Shown here in pieces: positions 7,199-13,828 of a stretch of DNA of 13,828 nt; within the stretch, counting starts at the first letter, position 1; each line of letters begins with the position of its first letter. Under the pieces are notes generated by a model. The model searched no databases and was not told where the DNA came from. It saw only the letters and a list, made by a program, of their open reading frames with translations. This DNA comes from Betaproteobacteria bacterium (GTDB taxonomy: Bacteria > Pseudomonadota > Gammaproteobacteria > Burkholderiales > Gallionellaceae): positions 1-13,828 of the forward strand of contig JAGWMH010000021.1 in assembly GCA_028871775.1 (NCBI GenBank), read 5' to 3'. Position numbers and translations under genes: made by a program.

Positions 7199-7380
7199 GA
7201 AAGCCGCTCCCTGAATTGGCGCATCCTCTTGCATGGGGATGCTCAAACACTGCCGACAGGAAGTTCCCGGCTCGGGCAGTGTTGCAATCGTAGCCCGTTT
7301 CACTTTGAAAGCAAAGCGGGATTTAAGGGCGAGGGGGCAGCAGTGCTTTTCACCTCCATGCATTACCGAAGGAAGCCCAC
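7199..7380. promoter_or_regulatory. Divergent intergenic region between hoxF and potA, with two inverted repeats
   Basis: These 182 bases separate the minus-strand hox operon from the plus-strand pot operon, so promoters for both are expected here. Two inverted repeats are visible. GCATCC (7222-7227) pairs with GGATGC (7238-7243), and AACACTGCC (7247-7255) pairs exactly with GGCAGTGTT (7276-7284) across 20 bases. These could be operators or leader hairpins for hox. Ribosome sites are AGGGAG for hoxF and GAAGGAAG for potA. I found no convincing sigma-70 or sigma-54 promoter by eye. Confidence 0.5.
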
Positions 7381-8466
7381 ATGGCTCTGCTTGAAATCAG
7401 AAACGTTACGCGCCGCTTCGGCGATTTCGTGGCAGTGGACAACATCAGCCTCAGCATCGAGGCGGGCGAATTCTTTACCTTGCTCGGGCCGTCCGGCTGT
7501 GGCAAGACCACCATCCTGCGCATGATCGCGGGCTTCGATTTGCCCGACGCGGGACAGATCCTGCTGGACGGCAAGGATCTCGCCGACACGCCGCCGGAAC
7601 AGCGCCCGGTGCGCACCGTGTTCCAGAGCTATGCGCTGTTCCCGCACATGACGGTGGCGCAGAACATCTCCTTTCCGTTGAAGATGGCGCGCATTCCCGG
7701 CAGCGATGCGGCCAGGATGCTGCGCGAGACGCTGGATCTGGTGCATCTCACCGACAAGTCCGATGCCTACCCGCACGAACTTTCCGGCGGCCAGAAGCAG
7801 CGCGTGGCCTTGGCGCGTGGGCTGGTCAACCGGCCGCGCGTGCTGCTGCTGGATGAGCCGCTGGGTGCGCTGGATGCCAAGCTGCGCGAGGAAATGCAGC
7901 TCGAGCTGATCAACCTGCAACGCGAAGTGGGCGTCACTTTCGTGTTCGTCACCCATGCCCAGGTCGAGGCGCTGGCCCTGTCGCACCGCATCGCGGTGAT
8001 GCGCGACGGGCGCGCGGAGCAGGTGGACGAGCCGTCGAAGCTGTACAGCTTTCCGCAGAATCGCTTCGTCGCCGATTTCATCGGCCACATCAATATGCTG
8101 GAGGCGCAGGTGCTGGAGCCGGCTCATGGCCACTTGCGCCTGGCGGTAGCGGGCCTGGGCGAGATATTGGCACCGCCATTGCACGGCATTGCGATCGGCA
8201 GCAAGGGCACCTTCGCCATCCGCCCGGAGCAGGTGCGCATCGGCGTGCATGATGAGGTGCAGGAACTGAAGAACCATTTTCTCGGCACGGTGCTTCATTT
8301 TCTGTACCGCGGCGATGTGACGGTGTACAAGGTGAGCCTGGCCAACGGCGCGGTGATCGAGGCGCTGCTGCCGAACGCCGCCCAGGGGCGCGCCGAACTG
8401 TTCAAGGTGGGCGATACGGTGTGCGTCGGCTGGCGCCATGAGTCAGGGATGTTCCTGCATGAGTAG
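7381..8466 (+). CDS. potA: Spermidine/putrescine-type ABC transporter ATP-binding protein
   Basis: A 361-residue ATPase that would power polyamine-type uptake at the inner face of the membrane. Motifs in order: Walker A GPSGCGKTT (36-44), Q-loop Gln82 in FQSYALFPHMTV, signature LSGGQ (134-138), Walker B LLLDEP with Glu159, D-loop GALD, and the switch His192. A C-terminal TOBE-like region (about 240-361) contains IRPEQVRIG. After the switch histidine the sequence reads THAQVEAL, where relatives usually have THDQEEAL. The ATG is preceded by GAAGGAAG. The stop overlaps potB. Order and sequence fit PotABCD; the exact substrate (spermidine, putrescine or another cationic compound) cannot be fixed from the ATPase. 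Confidence 0.92.
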   Translation: MALLEIRNVTRRFGDFVAVDNISLSIEAGEFFTLLGPSGCGKTTILRMIAGFDLPDAGQILLDGKDLADTPPEQRPVRTVFQSYALFPHMTVAQNISFPLKMARIPGSDAARMLRETLDLVHLTDKSDAYPHELSGGQKQRVALARGLVNRPRVLLLDEPLGALDAKLREEMQLELINLQREVGVTFVFVTHAQVEALALSHRIAVMRDGRAEQVDEPSKLYSFPQNRFVADFIGHINMLEAQVLEPAHGHLRLAVAGLGEILAPPLHGIAIGSKGTFAIRPEQVRIGVHDEVQELKNHFLGTVLHFLYRGDVTVYKVSLANGAVIEALLPNAAQGRAELFKVGDTVCVGWRHESGMFLHE

Positions 8467-9370
8467 CCGTGCGCGCAAATTGCTTGCTCCCGCGCGGCTC
8501 ACCAAATGGGCGGTGAGCGGCCCGCCGTTTGTGTTTCTGTTGCTGTTCTTTGTGCTGCCCGGCGTGATCATGGTGATCGCCTCGTTTCGCTATCCGGGCG
8601 AGTTTGGCGGGCTGGCGCCGCTCGCCGCTGCCGACCCCAACACCCTGCACGGATTCACGCTGGAGACTTACCGCTTTTTTTTCAGCGACCTCATTTACAC
8701 GGAAATTTTCATCAAGTCGTTTCTGGTGGCGCTGGCCACCACGCTGATCTGCCTGGTCATGGCCTATCCGCTCGCGTTGCTGATCGCGCGCAGTCCGAAG
8801 AAAAGACGGGACCTTATGGTGCTGCTGGTGATCCTGCCGTTTGCCAGCAGCTTCCTGATCCGCGTCTATGCGTGGATGATTTTGCTCGGGCCGCAGGCGG
8901 CGCTCAGCCAGCTGGCGAACGGCCTGCTCGGCGTGCTGGGCATCGCGCCGGTGCACTTGCTGTTTTCGCCTTTCGCGGTGCTGATCGCGATGGTGTATGT
9001 GCACCTGCCGTTCATGGTGCTGCCGCTGTATACCAATCTCGAAAAACATGACCCCAACCTGCTCGATGCGGCGCAGGATTGCGGCGCGAACGCCTGGCAC
9101 CGGTTCTGGCGGGTGACTTTTCCGCTCTCCTTGCCCGGCATTTTTTCCGGCTCCACCCTGGTGTTCATCCCGGTGCTGGGCATGTTCGCCATTCCCGATA
9201 TCCTCGGCGGCACCGGCGACATGCTGGTGGGCAACCTGATCAAGGAGCAGTTCCTGGTCACGCGCGACTGGCCGTTCGGCTCCACGCTGTCCATCATGCT
9301 CACCCTCGCCGTACTGTTGTTCGTCTGGATTGCGGCGAAACTGGGAACTACCCGGGGGCGCTATGCGTAG
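8459..9370 (+). CDS. potB: Polyamine-type ABC transporter permease, PotB-like
   Basis: A 303-residue inner-membrane permease with about six hydrophobic segments, the first near residues 22-42 (FVFLLLFFVLPGVIMVI). The cytoplasmic EAA loop that contacts the ATPase is LLDAAQDCGANAWHRFWRV (201-219), followed by TFPLSLPG. I chose the ATG at 8459, which overlaps the potA stop by 8 bases and has AGGGA about 12 bases upstream. An in-frame ATG at 8438 would add seven residues but has a poorer ribosome site. Its stop overlaps the potC start by 8 bases. It pairs with PotC to form the channel. Confidence 0.9.
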   Translation: MSSRARKLLAPARLTKWAVSGPPFVFLLLFFVLPGVIMVIASFRYPGEFGGLAPLAAADPNTLHGFTLETYRFFFSDLIYTEIFIKSFLVALATTLICLVMAYPLALLIARSPKKRRDLMVLLVILPFASSFLIRVYAWMILLGPQAALSQLANGLLGVLGIAPVHLLFSPFAVLIAMVYVHLPFMVLPLYTNLEKHDPNLLDAAQDCGANAWHRFWRVTFPLSLPGIFSGSTLVFIPVLGMFAIPDILGGTGDMLVGNLIKEQFLVTRDWPFGSTLSIMLTLAVLLFVWIAAKLGTTRGRYA

Positions 9371-10139
9371 AGGATTCTGGTTGTGGGCGGCCTCGCTCGG
9401 CGCATACACCTTTCTGTACGTGCCGCTGTTCATCGTCATCATTTATTCGTTCAACGATTCGCGCCTCAACGCCGAATGGGTGGGCTTCACCTGGCACTGG
9501 TACGACGTGCTGCTGCACGATAACGACATGCTCGCCGCGATGGGCAATTCGCTGTTCATCGCCCTGGTTTCCAGCCTCGCCGCCACCGTCCTGGGCACCA
9601 TGGCCGGTATTGCCATGCATCGCTACAAAATGAAAGCGCTGACCTTCATGGTGCTCACCCCGGTGGCGATGCCGGAAATCCTGCTCGGCGTGTCATTGCT
9701 GCTGTTCTTCATCCAGGTGCTCAATCTCACCCTGGGATTGGTGTCCATCATCCTCGCCCACATCACCTTCTCCATCGGCTTCGTCGCGGTGATCGTGCGC
9801 GCGCGCCTGGCGGGCATCGACGAAAGCATCTTCGAGGCGGCGCGCGACCTGGGCGCGTCACCGTGGGAAACCTTCCGCTATGTCACCTTTCCGCTGATCC
9901 TGCCCGGCGTGGTCGCGGGCGGCTTGATGGCGTTCACCCTGTCCATCGACGATTTTGTCATCACCTTTTTCACCGCCGGGGTCGGCGTCGCCACGCTGCC
10001 GCTGCGCGTCTACTCGATGATCAAGATCGCCGTCACGCCGGAAGTGAATGCGGTATCCACGCTGCTGATGCTGCTCACGCTGACCATGATCGTGCTGGCC
10101 AGCAAGTTTTCGCCTGATGTGCTGCGGGGCAAAACGTGA
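9363..10139 (+). CDS. potC: Polyamine-type ABC transporter permease, PotC-like
   Basis: A 258-residue second permease, close to the usual PotC length. It opens with a membrane segment (about 10-29), followed by the family marker YSFNDSRLNAEWVGFTWHWY. The EAA loop is EAARDLGASPWETFRYVTFP (158-177), then LILPG. I chose the ATG at 9363, which overlaps the potB stop (ATGCGTAG). An in-frame upstream start at 9330 lies inside potB and would add 11 residues that do not look like a PotC N-terminus. The stop overlaps the GTG start of potD by 4 bases, which suggests coupled translation. Confidence 0.92.
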   Translation: MRRGFWLWAASLGAYTFLYVPLFIVIIYSFNDSRLNAEWVGFTWHWYDVLLHDNDMLAAMGNSLFIALVSSLAATVLGTMAGIAMHRYKMKALTFMVLTPVAMPEILLGVSLLLFFIQVLNLTLGLVSIILAHITFSIGFVAVIVRARLAGIDESIFEAARDLGASPWETFRYVTFPLILPGVVAGGLMAFTLSIDDFVITFFTAGVGVATLPLRVYSMIKIAVTPEVNAVSTLLMLLTLTMIVLASKFSPDVLRGKT

Positions 10140-11200
10140 ACCATAACCTGCGCGCCCTGCTGCTGTTATTGCTGCTGTCCGGGAATGCGCTGGCCGAAGA
10201 TGTGCTGCACCTGTACAACTGGAACAACTATATCTCCGCCGAGACGGTGGCGCGTTTCGAGCAGCAATGCGCGTGTCGCGTGGAGCAGGACTACTATTCC
10301 GACAACGAGGAGATGCTGGCCAAGCTGGCGGCGGGCGCGAGCGGTTACGACATCATCGTGCCGACCGGCAATGCGATGGAGTCGCTGATCCGGCAGAATG
10401 CACTGCGACCGCTCGACAAATCCAGGCTGCCCAGGCTGAAAAATATCAACCCGGCTTACCTGGACACGGCATTCGATCCGGGCAATAAATATTCCGTGCC
10501 TTACGCCTATACCCTCACCCTGATCGGCTACAACGCCGAGAAGATGCGCGAGCTGGGGCTGCCCACCGACACCTGGGCGGTGATCTTCGAGCCAAAATAT
10601 CTGGAGAAAGTGAAAGGCCGCATCACCGTGCTCGATTCGCAGCGCGAGTTGATGGCGGCGGCATTGAAATATCTCGGCTACTCGGCCAACGATACCATTG
10701 AGGCGCACTGGAAGCAGGCGCGCGACCTGATCATCCGCGCCAAGCCCTATTGGGCGGCGTTCAACGCGTCGAGCTACATCAAGGAGCTGACCGTCGGCAA
10801 CATCTGGCTGGTGCACGGCTATTCCAACGACATCTTCCAGGCCAATCTCGATGCGAAAAAAGCCGGCAGGAAATTCACTATCGCCGCCAGTGTCCCGAAG
10901 GAAGGCGCCGTGCTGTCGCTCGACTCCATGGTGCTGCACAAGAACGGGCCGCAGCCCGGTCTGGCGCTCCAGTTCATCGACTTCATGCTCGACGGCAAAA
11001 ATTCCGCCGAGTTGACCAATCTGATCGGCTCCGGCAATCCCAACCTGGATGCGATGCGCTATATCAAGCCGGAAATCGCGCAAGACCCGGCCATCTTTCC
11101 CGACCCGCAACATCGGGCGCATCTGGAAATGCTGCGCGACCTCGACCGCAACCAGCGGCGTATACTGTCGCGCATCTGGACTGAAATCAAACTGAGATAG
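10136..11200 (+). CDS. potD: Periplasmic polyamine-type substrate-binding protein, PotD-like
   Basis: A 354-residue binding protein of the PotD/PotF family. It starts with GTG, overlapping the potC stop (GTGA). Residues 1-20 are a signal peptide with a leucine run and an ALA cleavage site, and the mature protein starts EDVLHLYNWNNYIS. Residues that contact polyamine in E. coli PotD appear conserved by eye: Trp29 and Tyr32, Asp167 and Glu171 (DSQRE), Trp224 (NIW) and Asp263 (SLDSM). The Trp before the aspartate (WMDS in PotD) is replaced here by SLDS, and the later IGYPTPN reads IGSGNPN. The pocket therefore keeps its acidic residues but loses two aromatic ones, so the ligand may differ from spermidine. 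Cys45 and Cys47 are unusual for a periplasmic binder. hupE follows after 9 bases. Confidence 0.9.
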   Translation: MNHNLRALLLLLLLSGNALAEDVLHLYNWNNYISAETVARFEQQCACRVEQDYYSDNEEMLAKLAAGASGYDIIVPTGNAMESLIRQNALRPLDKSRLPRLKNINPAYLDTAFDPGNKYSVPYAYTLTLIGYNAEKMRELGLPTDTWAVIFEPKYLEKVKGRITVLDSQRELMAAALKYLGYSANDTIEAHWKQARDLIIRAKPYWAAFNASSYIKELTVGNIWLVHGYSNDIFQANLDAKKAGRKFTIAASVPKEGAVLSLDSMVLHKNGPQPGLALQFIDFMLDGKNSAELTNLIGSGNPNLDAMRYIKPEIAQDPAIFPDPQHRAHLEMLRDLDRNQRRILSRIWTEIKLR

Positions 11201-11209
11201 GAGACCCCC

Positions 11210-11815
11210 ATGAAATATTCTTCGCGGTATTTGAAGTTCCTGCAGTTGGCTGCCCTGGCGCTGTTCGCCCTTGGCCTTCCATCGCTCGCCCATGCCCATG
11301 TCGGCGCAGGCCATAGCAGCGGGTGGATACACGGGTTGGCCCATCCCGTCGGCGGGCTGGACCATGTCTGCGCGATGATTGCCGTCGGCCTGTGGGCTGC
11401 ACAGATGGGTGGGCGCGCAGTCTGGCTGGTGCCGCTCACCTTCGTCACCGTCATGGCGCTGGGCGGAGCTCTCGGCATGGCCGCCGTTCCTGTTGTCTAC
11501 ACCGAACAGGGCATCGTCATGTCGCTGCTGGTTCTGGGCGTATTGATTGCCGCCGCGGTCCGGCTGCCGCTGGCCGTAAGCGCCGCCGTGGTCGGCGTGT
11601 TTGCGCTATGCCACGGCTACGCGCACGGCACCGAGATGCCGCAGAGCACATCGGGCCTGGCCTACGCGGCGGGGTTCATGCTGTCCACCTCCCTGCTCCA
11701 GGCATCCGGCATAGGCATGGCCTTACTTGCCGGAAAAACCGGCCGCGCAGAATGGCTGCGCCTTACCGGTGTGGCGATCACCTTGTGCGGCGGCGGCCTT
11801 TTGTTTGCGGGTTGA
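11210..11815 (+). CDS. hupE: HupE/UreJ family nickel permease
   Basis: A 201-residue membrane protein with an N-terminal signal-like segment (residues 1-29, ending AHA) and about six hydrophobic helices. The family motif HPxxGxDHxxAM is present as HPVGGLDHVCAM (45-56), and a second histidine-rich motif, HGYAHGTE, covers residues 135-142. The mature N-terminus begins HVGAGH, adding potential metal ligands. HupE proteins bring nickel into the cell for [NiFe]-hydrogenase. GGAG lies about 7 bases upstream of the ATG, and the gene is only 9 bases after potD, so it may be transcribed with the transporter operon although its function belongs with the hyp genes downstream. Confidence 0.92.
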   Translation: MKYSSRYLKFLQLAALALFALGLPSLAHAHVGAGHSSGWIHGLAHPVGGLDHVCAMIAVGLWAAQMGGRAVWLVPLTFVTVMALGGALGMAAVPVVYTEQGIVMSLLVLGVLIAAAVRLPLAVSAAVVGVFALCHGYAHGTEMPQSTSGLAYAAGFMLSTSLLQASGIGMALLAGKTGRAEWLRLTGVAITLCGGGLLFAG

Positions 11816-11835
11816 TTAACAAAATCACAATTCAA

Positions 11836-11965
11836 GCCACAGAGATCACAGAGAACACAGAGAAAGCCATGATTGATCCCCTTGTTTGTGTTCTCACCGA
11901 GAGGTAAATGAACTTCTTGCCATAGCCGCTTGTTTTTACTCTGTGAACTCTGTGTTCTCTGTGGC
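11836..11965. repeat. CTCTGTG element with 27-bp terminal inverted repeats, second copy
   Basis: The left arm (11836-11862, starting GCCACAGAG) and the right arm (11939-11965, ending CTCTGTGGC) are inverted copies over 27 bases with about three mismatches. Each arm is built of three CACAGAG or CTCTGTG units at 9-base spacing. The interior of about 76 bases has no gene; its left junction AAAGCCATGA recurs in the hoxY-hoxH element. The structure looks like a small non-autonomous mobile element (MITE-like), but I could not identify a target duplication. It occupies most of the 175-base hupE-hypA gap (11816-11990), and no promoter is obvious in the rest. Confidence 0.82.
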
Positions 11966-11990
11966 TAATTATTTTTTCCAGATTTAATGT

Positions 11991-12332
11991 ATGCATGAAA
12001 TGTCGTTGGCCGAGAGCGTGCTGCAGATAATTGAAGAATCGGCGCGCACACAGAATTTCCAGCGCGTGCGCACCGTGGTGCTGGAAATCGGCGCACTTGC
12101 CGCGGTGGAGCCGGATGCCATGCGCTTTTGTTTCGATGCCGTGACGCATGGCAGCATTGCCGAAGGCGCGCGGCTTGAGATTCTCGACAAGCCCGGCGAG
12201 GGATGGTGCGTAGATTGCAACAAGACCGTGCTGTTATGCGAACGATTTGGACTCTGCCCGGAATGCGGCGGCGCGCGTGTGGAAATCACCGGCGGCAATG
12301 AAATGCGCGTCAAGGACCTGGAAGTTGAATAA
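11991..12332 (+). CDS. hypA: Hydrogenase nickel-incorporation protein HypA
   Basis: A 113-residue nickel metallochaperone that works with HypB to deliver Ni to the hydrogenase large subunit. It begins MHEMSL, with His2 being the known nickel ligand of the family. A zinc site of two CxxC pairs is present: Cys73/Cys76 (WCVDC) and Cys89/Cys92 (LCPEC). The length is normal. The ATG at 11991 must be the start because His2 follows it directly. Yet the bases just upstream (CCAGATTTAATGT) show no clear Shine-Dalgarno, and the repeat arm ends only 25 bases before it. hypB follows after 32 bases. Confidence 0.96.
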   Translation: MHEMSLAESVLQIIEESARTQNFQRVRTVVLEIGALAAVEPDAMRFCFDAVTHGSIAEGARLEILDKPGEGWCVDCNKTVLLCERFGLCPECGGARVEITGGNEMRVKDLEVE

Positions 12333-12364
12333 GCCCCTGCAATTTTCCTTTATGAGAGGCATTC

Positions 12365-13198
12365 ATGTGCACTACTTGCGGCTGTGGTGGTAACGATACG
12401 CTGATTAACGGCATGGCTGTGTCGCGGCGAAACCTCAATCGCCCTTCGAATCGGAATGGCGATGCGCCATCCGCCGGGCGTTTGCTGTTCCGCCCGCACC
12501 ACCATCACGACCCTGCGCCCGCTGCGGCAGCGATACGCCGGGTGCAAGTCGAGCGCAACATCCTCGCCAAGAATGACGCGCTGGCTGCGGACAATCGCGC
12601 CTTCTTCGCCGGGCACAACATCCTGGCGCTCAATCTGGTTTCCAGCCCCGGCTCCGGCAAGACCACGCTGCTGGTGCGCACCATCGAATCGCTCAAGGGA
12701 CGGGTGGCGATGGCCGTCATCGAGGGCGACCAGCAGACGGACAACGATGCGGAGCGCATCCGCGCCACCGGAGTGCATGCCACCCAGATCAACACCGGCA
12801 AGGGATGCCATCTCGATGCGGAGATGGTCGGCCATGCGCTGGACGACCTGCCGCCACTCGACGGCGGCGTGCTGTTCATCGAGAATGTCGGCAACCTGGT
12901 GTGTCCCGCAGCGTTCGATCTGGGCGAGGCGGCCAAGGTCGTGGTGCTGTCGGTGACGGAAGGCGAGGACAAGCCGCTCAAGTATCCCGACATGTTCCGC
13001 GCCGCGCAGCTCCTGCTGCTGAACAAGTGCGACCTGCTGCCGCACCTGTCTTTCGATATTGAACTCGCCGAGAGCCATGCACGCCGCGTCAACCCCGACA
13101 TCCGCATCATCCGACTCTCGGCCACCAGCGGCGAGGGTATGAATGACTGGGTGGCCTGGCTGGATGCCCAACGCACAACGATCACAAAAAGGACTTGA
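12365..13198 (+). CDS. hypB: Hydrogenase nickel-incorporation GTPase HypB
   Basis: A 277-residue SIMIBI-class GTPase that drives nickel insertion. The N-terminus is MCTTCGCGG, the high-affinity nickel motif known from E. coli HypB. A short histidine cluster (RPHHHHD, about 43-49) is a further metal-binding feature. The GTPase core has a P-loop SSPGSGKTT (93-101), the GTPase-domain metal ligands Cys148, His149 and Cys180, NKCD (220-223) and SATSGEGM (252-259). An AGAGG ribosome site lies just upstream of the ATG. It stands between hypA and a thioredoxin-like gene that starts 7 bases after its stop. Confidence 0.96.
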   Translation: MCTTCGCGGNDTLINGMAVSRRNLNRPSNRNGDAPSAGRLLFRPHHHHDPAPAAAAIRRVQVERNILAKNDALAADNRAFFAGHNILALNLVSSPGSGKTTLLVRTIESLKGRVAMAVIEGDQQTDNDAERIRATGVHATQINTGKGCHLDAEMVGHALDDLPPLDGGVLFIENVGNLVCPAAFDLGEAAKVVVLSVTEGEDKPLKYPDMFRAAQLLLLNKCDLLPHLSFDIELAESHARRVNPDIRIIRLSATSGEGMNDWVAWLDAQRTTITKRT

Positions 13199-13204
13199 TG
13201 CGCC

Positions 13205-13573
13205 ATGCACACGCATGACACCCATCCATTTTCTTACGACGTAGAGGAAGCCAATTTCGACGAGCGCGTGGCCATTCGTTCGCAGGACACTCCCATCCTG
13301 CTCGACATCGGCGCAGAGTGGTGCGCGCCGTGCAATGTGCTCGGGCCGCGTTTGGAAAAGCTGGCGAAAGAATACGGCGGCAAATTCATGCTGGCCAGGG
13401 TGGATGCAGACGAGAACATGCGCATCGCCGGAAAGCACAAAGTACGCGGCTTTCCAACGGTCATCGCTTACAGCCGCGGGCTGGAGTTCGACCGTTTCCA
13501 CAGCGCGCAACCGGATCACTTCCTGCGCCAGTTCATCGACAAGCTGATCGCGCACCACCAGTCCAACGCATGA
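13205..13573 (+). CDS. Thioredoxin-like protein in the hyp cluster
   Basis: A 122-residue thioredoxin-fold protein with the active site WCAPC (residues 39-43) and the cis-proline segment RGFPTV (Pro84). It is slightly longer than ordinary thioredoxin, with a histidine-rich start (MHTHDTH), and has no signal peptide, so it should be cytoplasmic. The expected activity is dithiol-disulfide exchange. Its position 7 bases after hypB, with its stop overlapping the next gene (ATGA), ties it to hydrogenase maturation. It might keep cysteines of HypA, HypB or the hydrogenase precursors reduced, which is inference. HyaE/HoxO-type hydrogenase chaperones also have a thioredoxin fold, but as I recall they lack this CxxC. 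An alternative is a general thioredoxin placed here by chance. Confidence 0.88.
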   Translation: MHTHDTHPFSYDVEEANFDERVAIRSQDTPILLDIGAEWCAPCNVLGPRLEKLAKEYGGKFMLARVDADENMRIAGKHKVRGFPTVIAYSRGLEFDRFHSAQPDHFLRQFIDKLIAHHQSNA

Positions 13574-13828
13574 TCCACCCCGACTGCGTCGAACACGTCA
13601 TCCGCCTGCCCCGCGCAATCAAACCGGTGCTGGCGATGGGCGCATGGTTCAAGAACACTCTGTGCATTGCGTCCGGGCAGGAAGCATTTGTCAGCAGGAG
13701 TGTCGGCGACCTCGACAGCCCGGATGCCTGTAACGCCCATGTGGATACGGCCCGCGCACTGCTGGACTGGCTGGGAGAAAAACCGGCGGCCATTGCGCAT
13801 GACCTGCACCCGGATTTTCATTCGACCC
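13570..13828 (+). CDS. hypF: HypF-type carbamoyltransferase (Kae1-like domain), apparently without the N-terminal half; cut by window end
   Basis: I translated 86 codons from the ATG at 13570, whose first bases overlap the thioredoxin stop (ATGA). The sequence KPVLAMGAWFKNTLC...SVGDLDSP...AIAHDLHPDFHST matches the opening of the Kae1-like carbamoyltransferase domain of HypF. E. coli HypF has PVLCLGADLKNTFCL, HLGDL and HDAHPGY at the equivalent places. In a full-length HypF (about 750 residues) this region follows acylphosphatase, zinc-finger and YrdC-like domains. Here it begins within about 18 residues of the start codon, so those domains are absent from this polypeptide. Such a protein could transfer the carbamoyl group to HypE but would need another protein to make carbamoyl-adenylate. 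I recall that C. necator has a shortened HypF1, which this may resemble. The rest of the gene lies beyond the window. Confidence 0.8.
   Translation, partial: MIHPDCVEHVIRLPRAIKPVLAMGAWFKNTLCIASGQEAFVSRSVGDLDSPDACNAHVDTARALLDWLGEKPAAIAHDLHPDFHST

Noticed and set aside
7199..7363. Longer hoxF with an N-terminal extension from 7363
   Set aside because: The extension has no family features, and the ATG at 7198 has a good ribosome site and gives the usual HoxF length.
8402..9442. Long minus-strand open frame opposite potB
   Set aside because: It is a Gln/His/Arg-rich translation typical of antisense to a high-GC membrane protein gene; potB and potC on the plus strand have clear permease motifs.
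12350..13558. Long minus-strand open frame opposite hypB and the thioredoxin gene
   Set aside because: The plus strand encodes two unmistakable proteins here (CTTCGCG and P-loop; WCAPC), so the antisense frame is a base-composition effect.

Overview
This window reads as a high-GC proteobacterial chromosome segment, most likely betaproteobacterial. The hoxFUYHW gene order matches Cupriavidus necator, and the dispersed palindromes are of types common in that class; a Nitrosomonadales-like host is a guess. It is a [NiFe]-hydrogenase locus: a bidirectional, NAD-coupled (group 3d, Hox-type) hydrogenase on the minus strand, with nickel and cofactor maturation genes on the plus strand.

Minus strand, read right to left: hoxF (7198-5396), hoxU (5238-4486), hoxY (4489-3950), hoxH (3751-2273) and hoxW (2273-1761), then after a 236-base gap the N-terminal 508 codons of an ADP-forming acyl-CoA synthetase (1524 to the left edge). 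HoxF and HoxU form the NADH-oxidising diaphorase, HoxY and HoxH the hydrogenase module, and HoxW is the protease that trims HoxH. No hoxE or hoxI is in the window; hoxF carries its own NuoE-like N-terminal domain.

Plus strand, left to right: a compact polyamine-type ABC transporter operon, potA-potB-potC-potD (7381-11200), whose genes overlap by 4-8 bases. hupE (nickel permease) follows 9 bases after potD. After a 175-base gap filled by a repeat element come hypA, hypB, a thioredoxin-like gene and the start of a hypF-type gene that runs off the right edge. HupE would supply nickel, HypA and HypB would deliver it to HoxH, and HypF would take part in making the CN ligands. The transporter lies between the structural genes and the maturation genes with no obvious link to hydrogen metabolism.

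The hox and hyp intergenic gaps hold repeats of three families: a GTCATTGCGAG-type inverted repeat (1616-1703), a perfect 28-bp inverted repeat with a terminator-like hairpin inside it (5261-5384), and two copies of a CTCTGTG element with 9-bp periodicity (3832-3941, with eight tandem units, and 11836-11965). The most unusual points are the hypF-type gene that appears to begin directly at the Kae1-like transferase domain and overlaps a thioredoxin gene, the 9-bp repeat family in two hydrogenase gaps, and the terminator-like hairpin between hoxF and hoxU.
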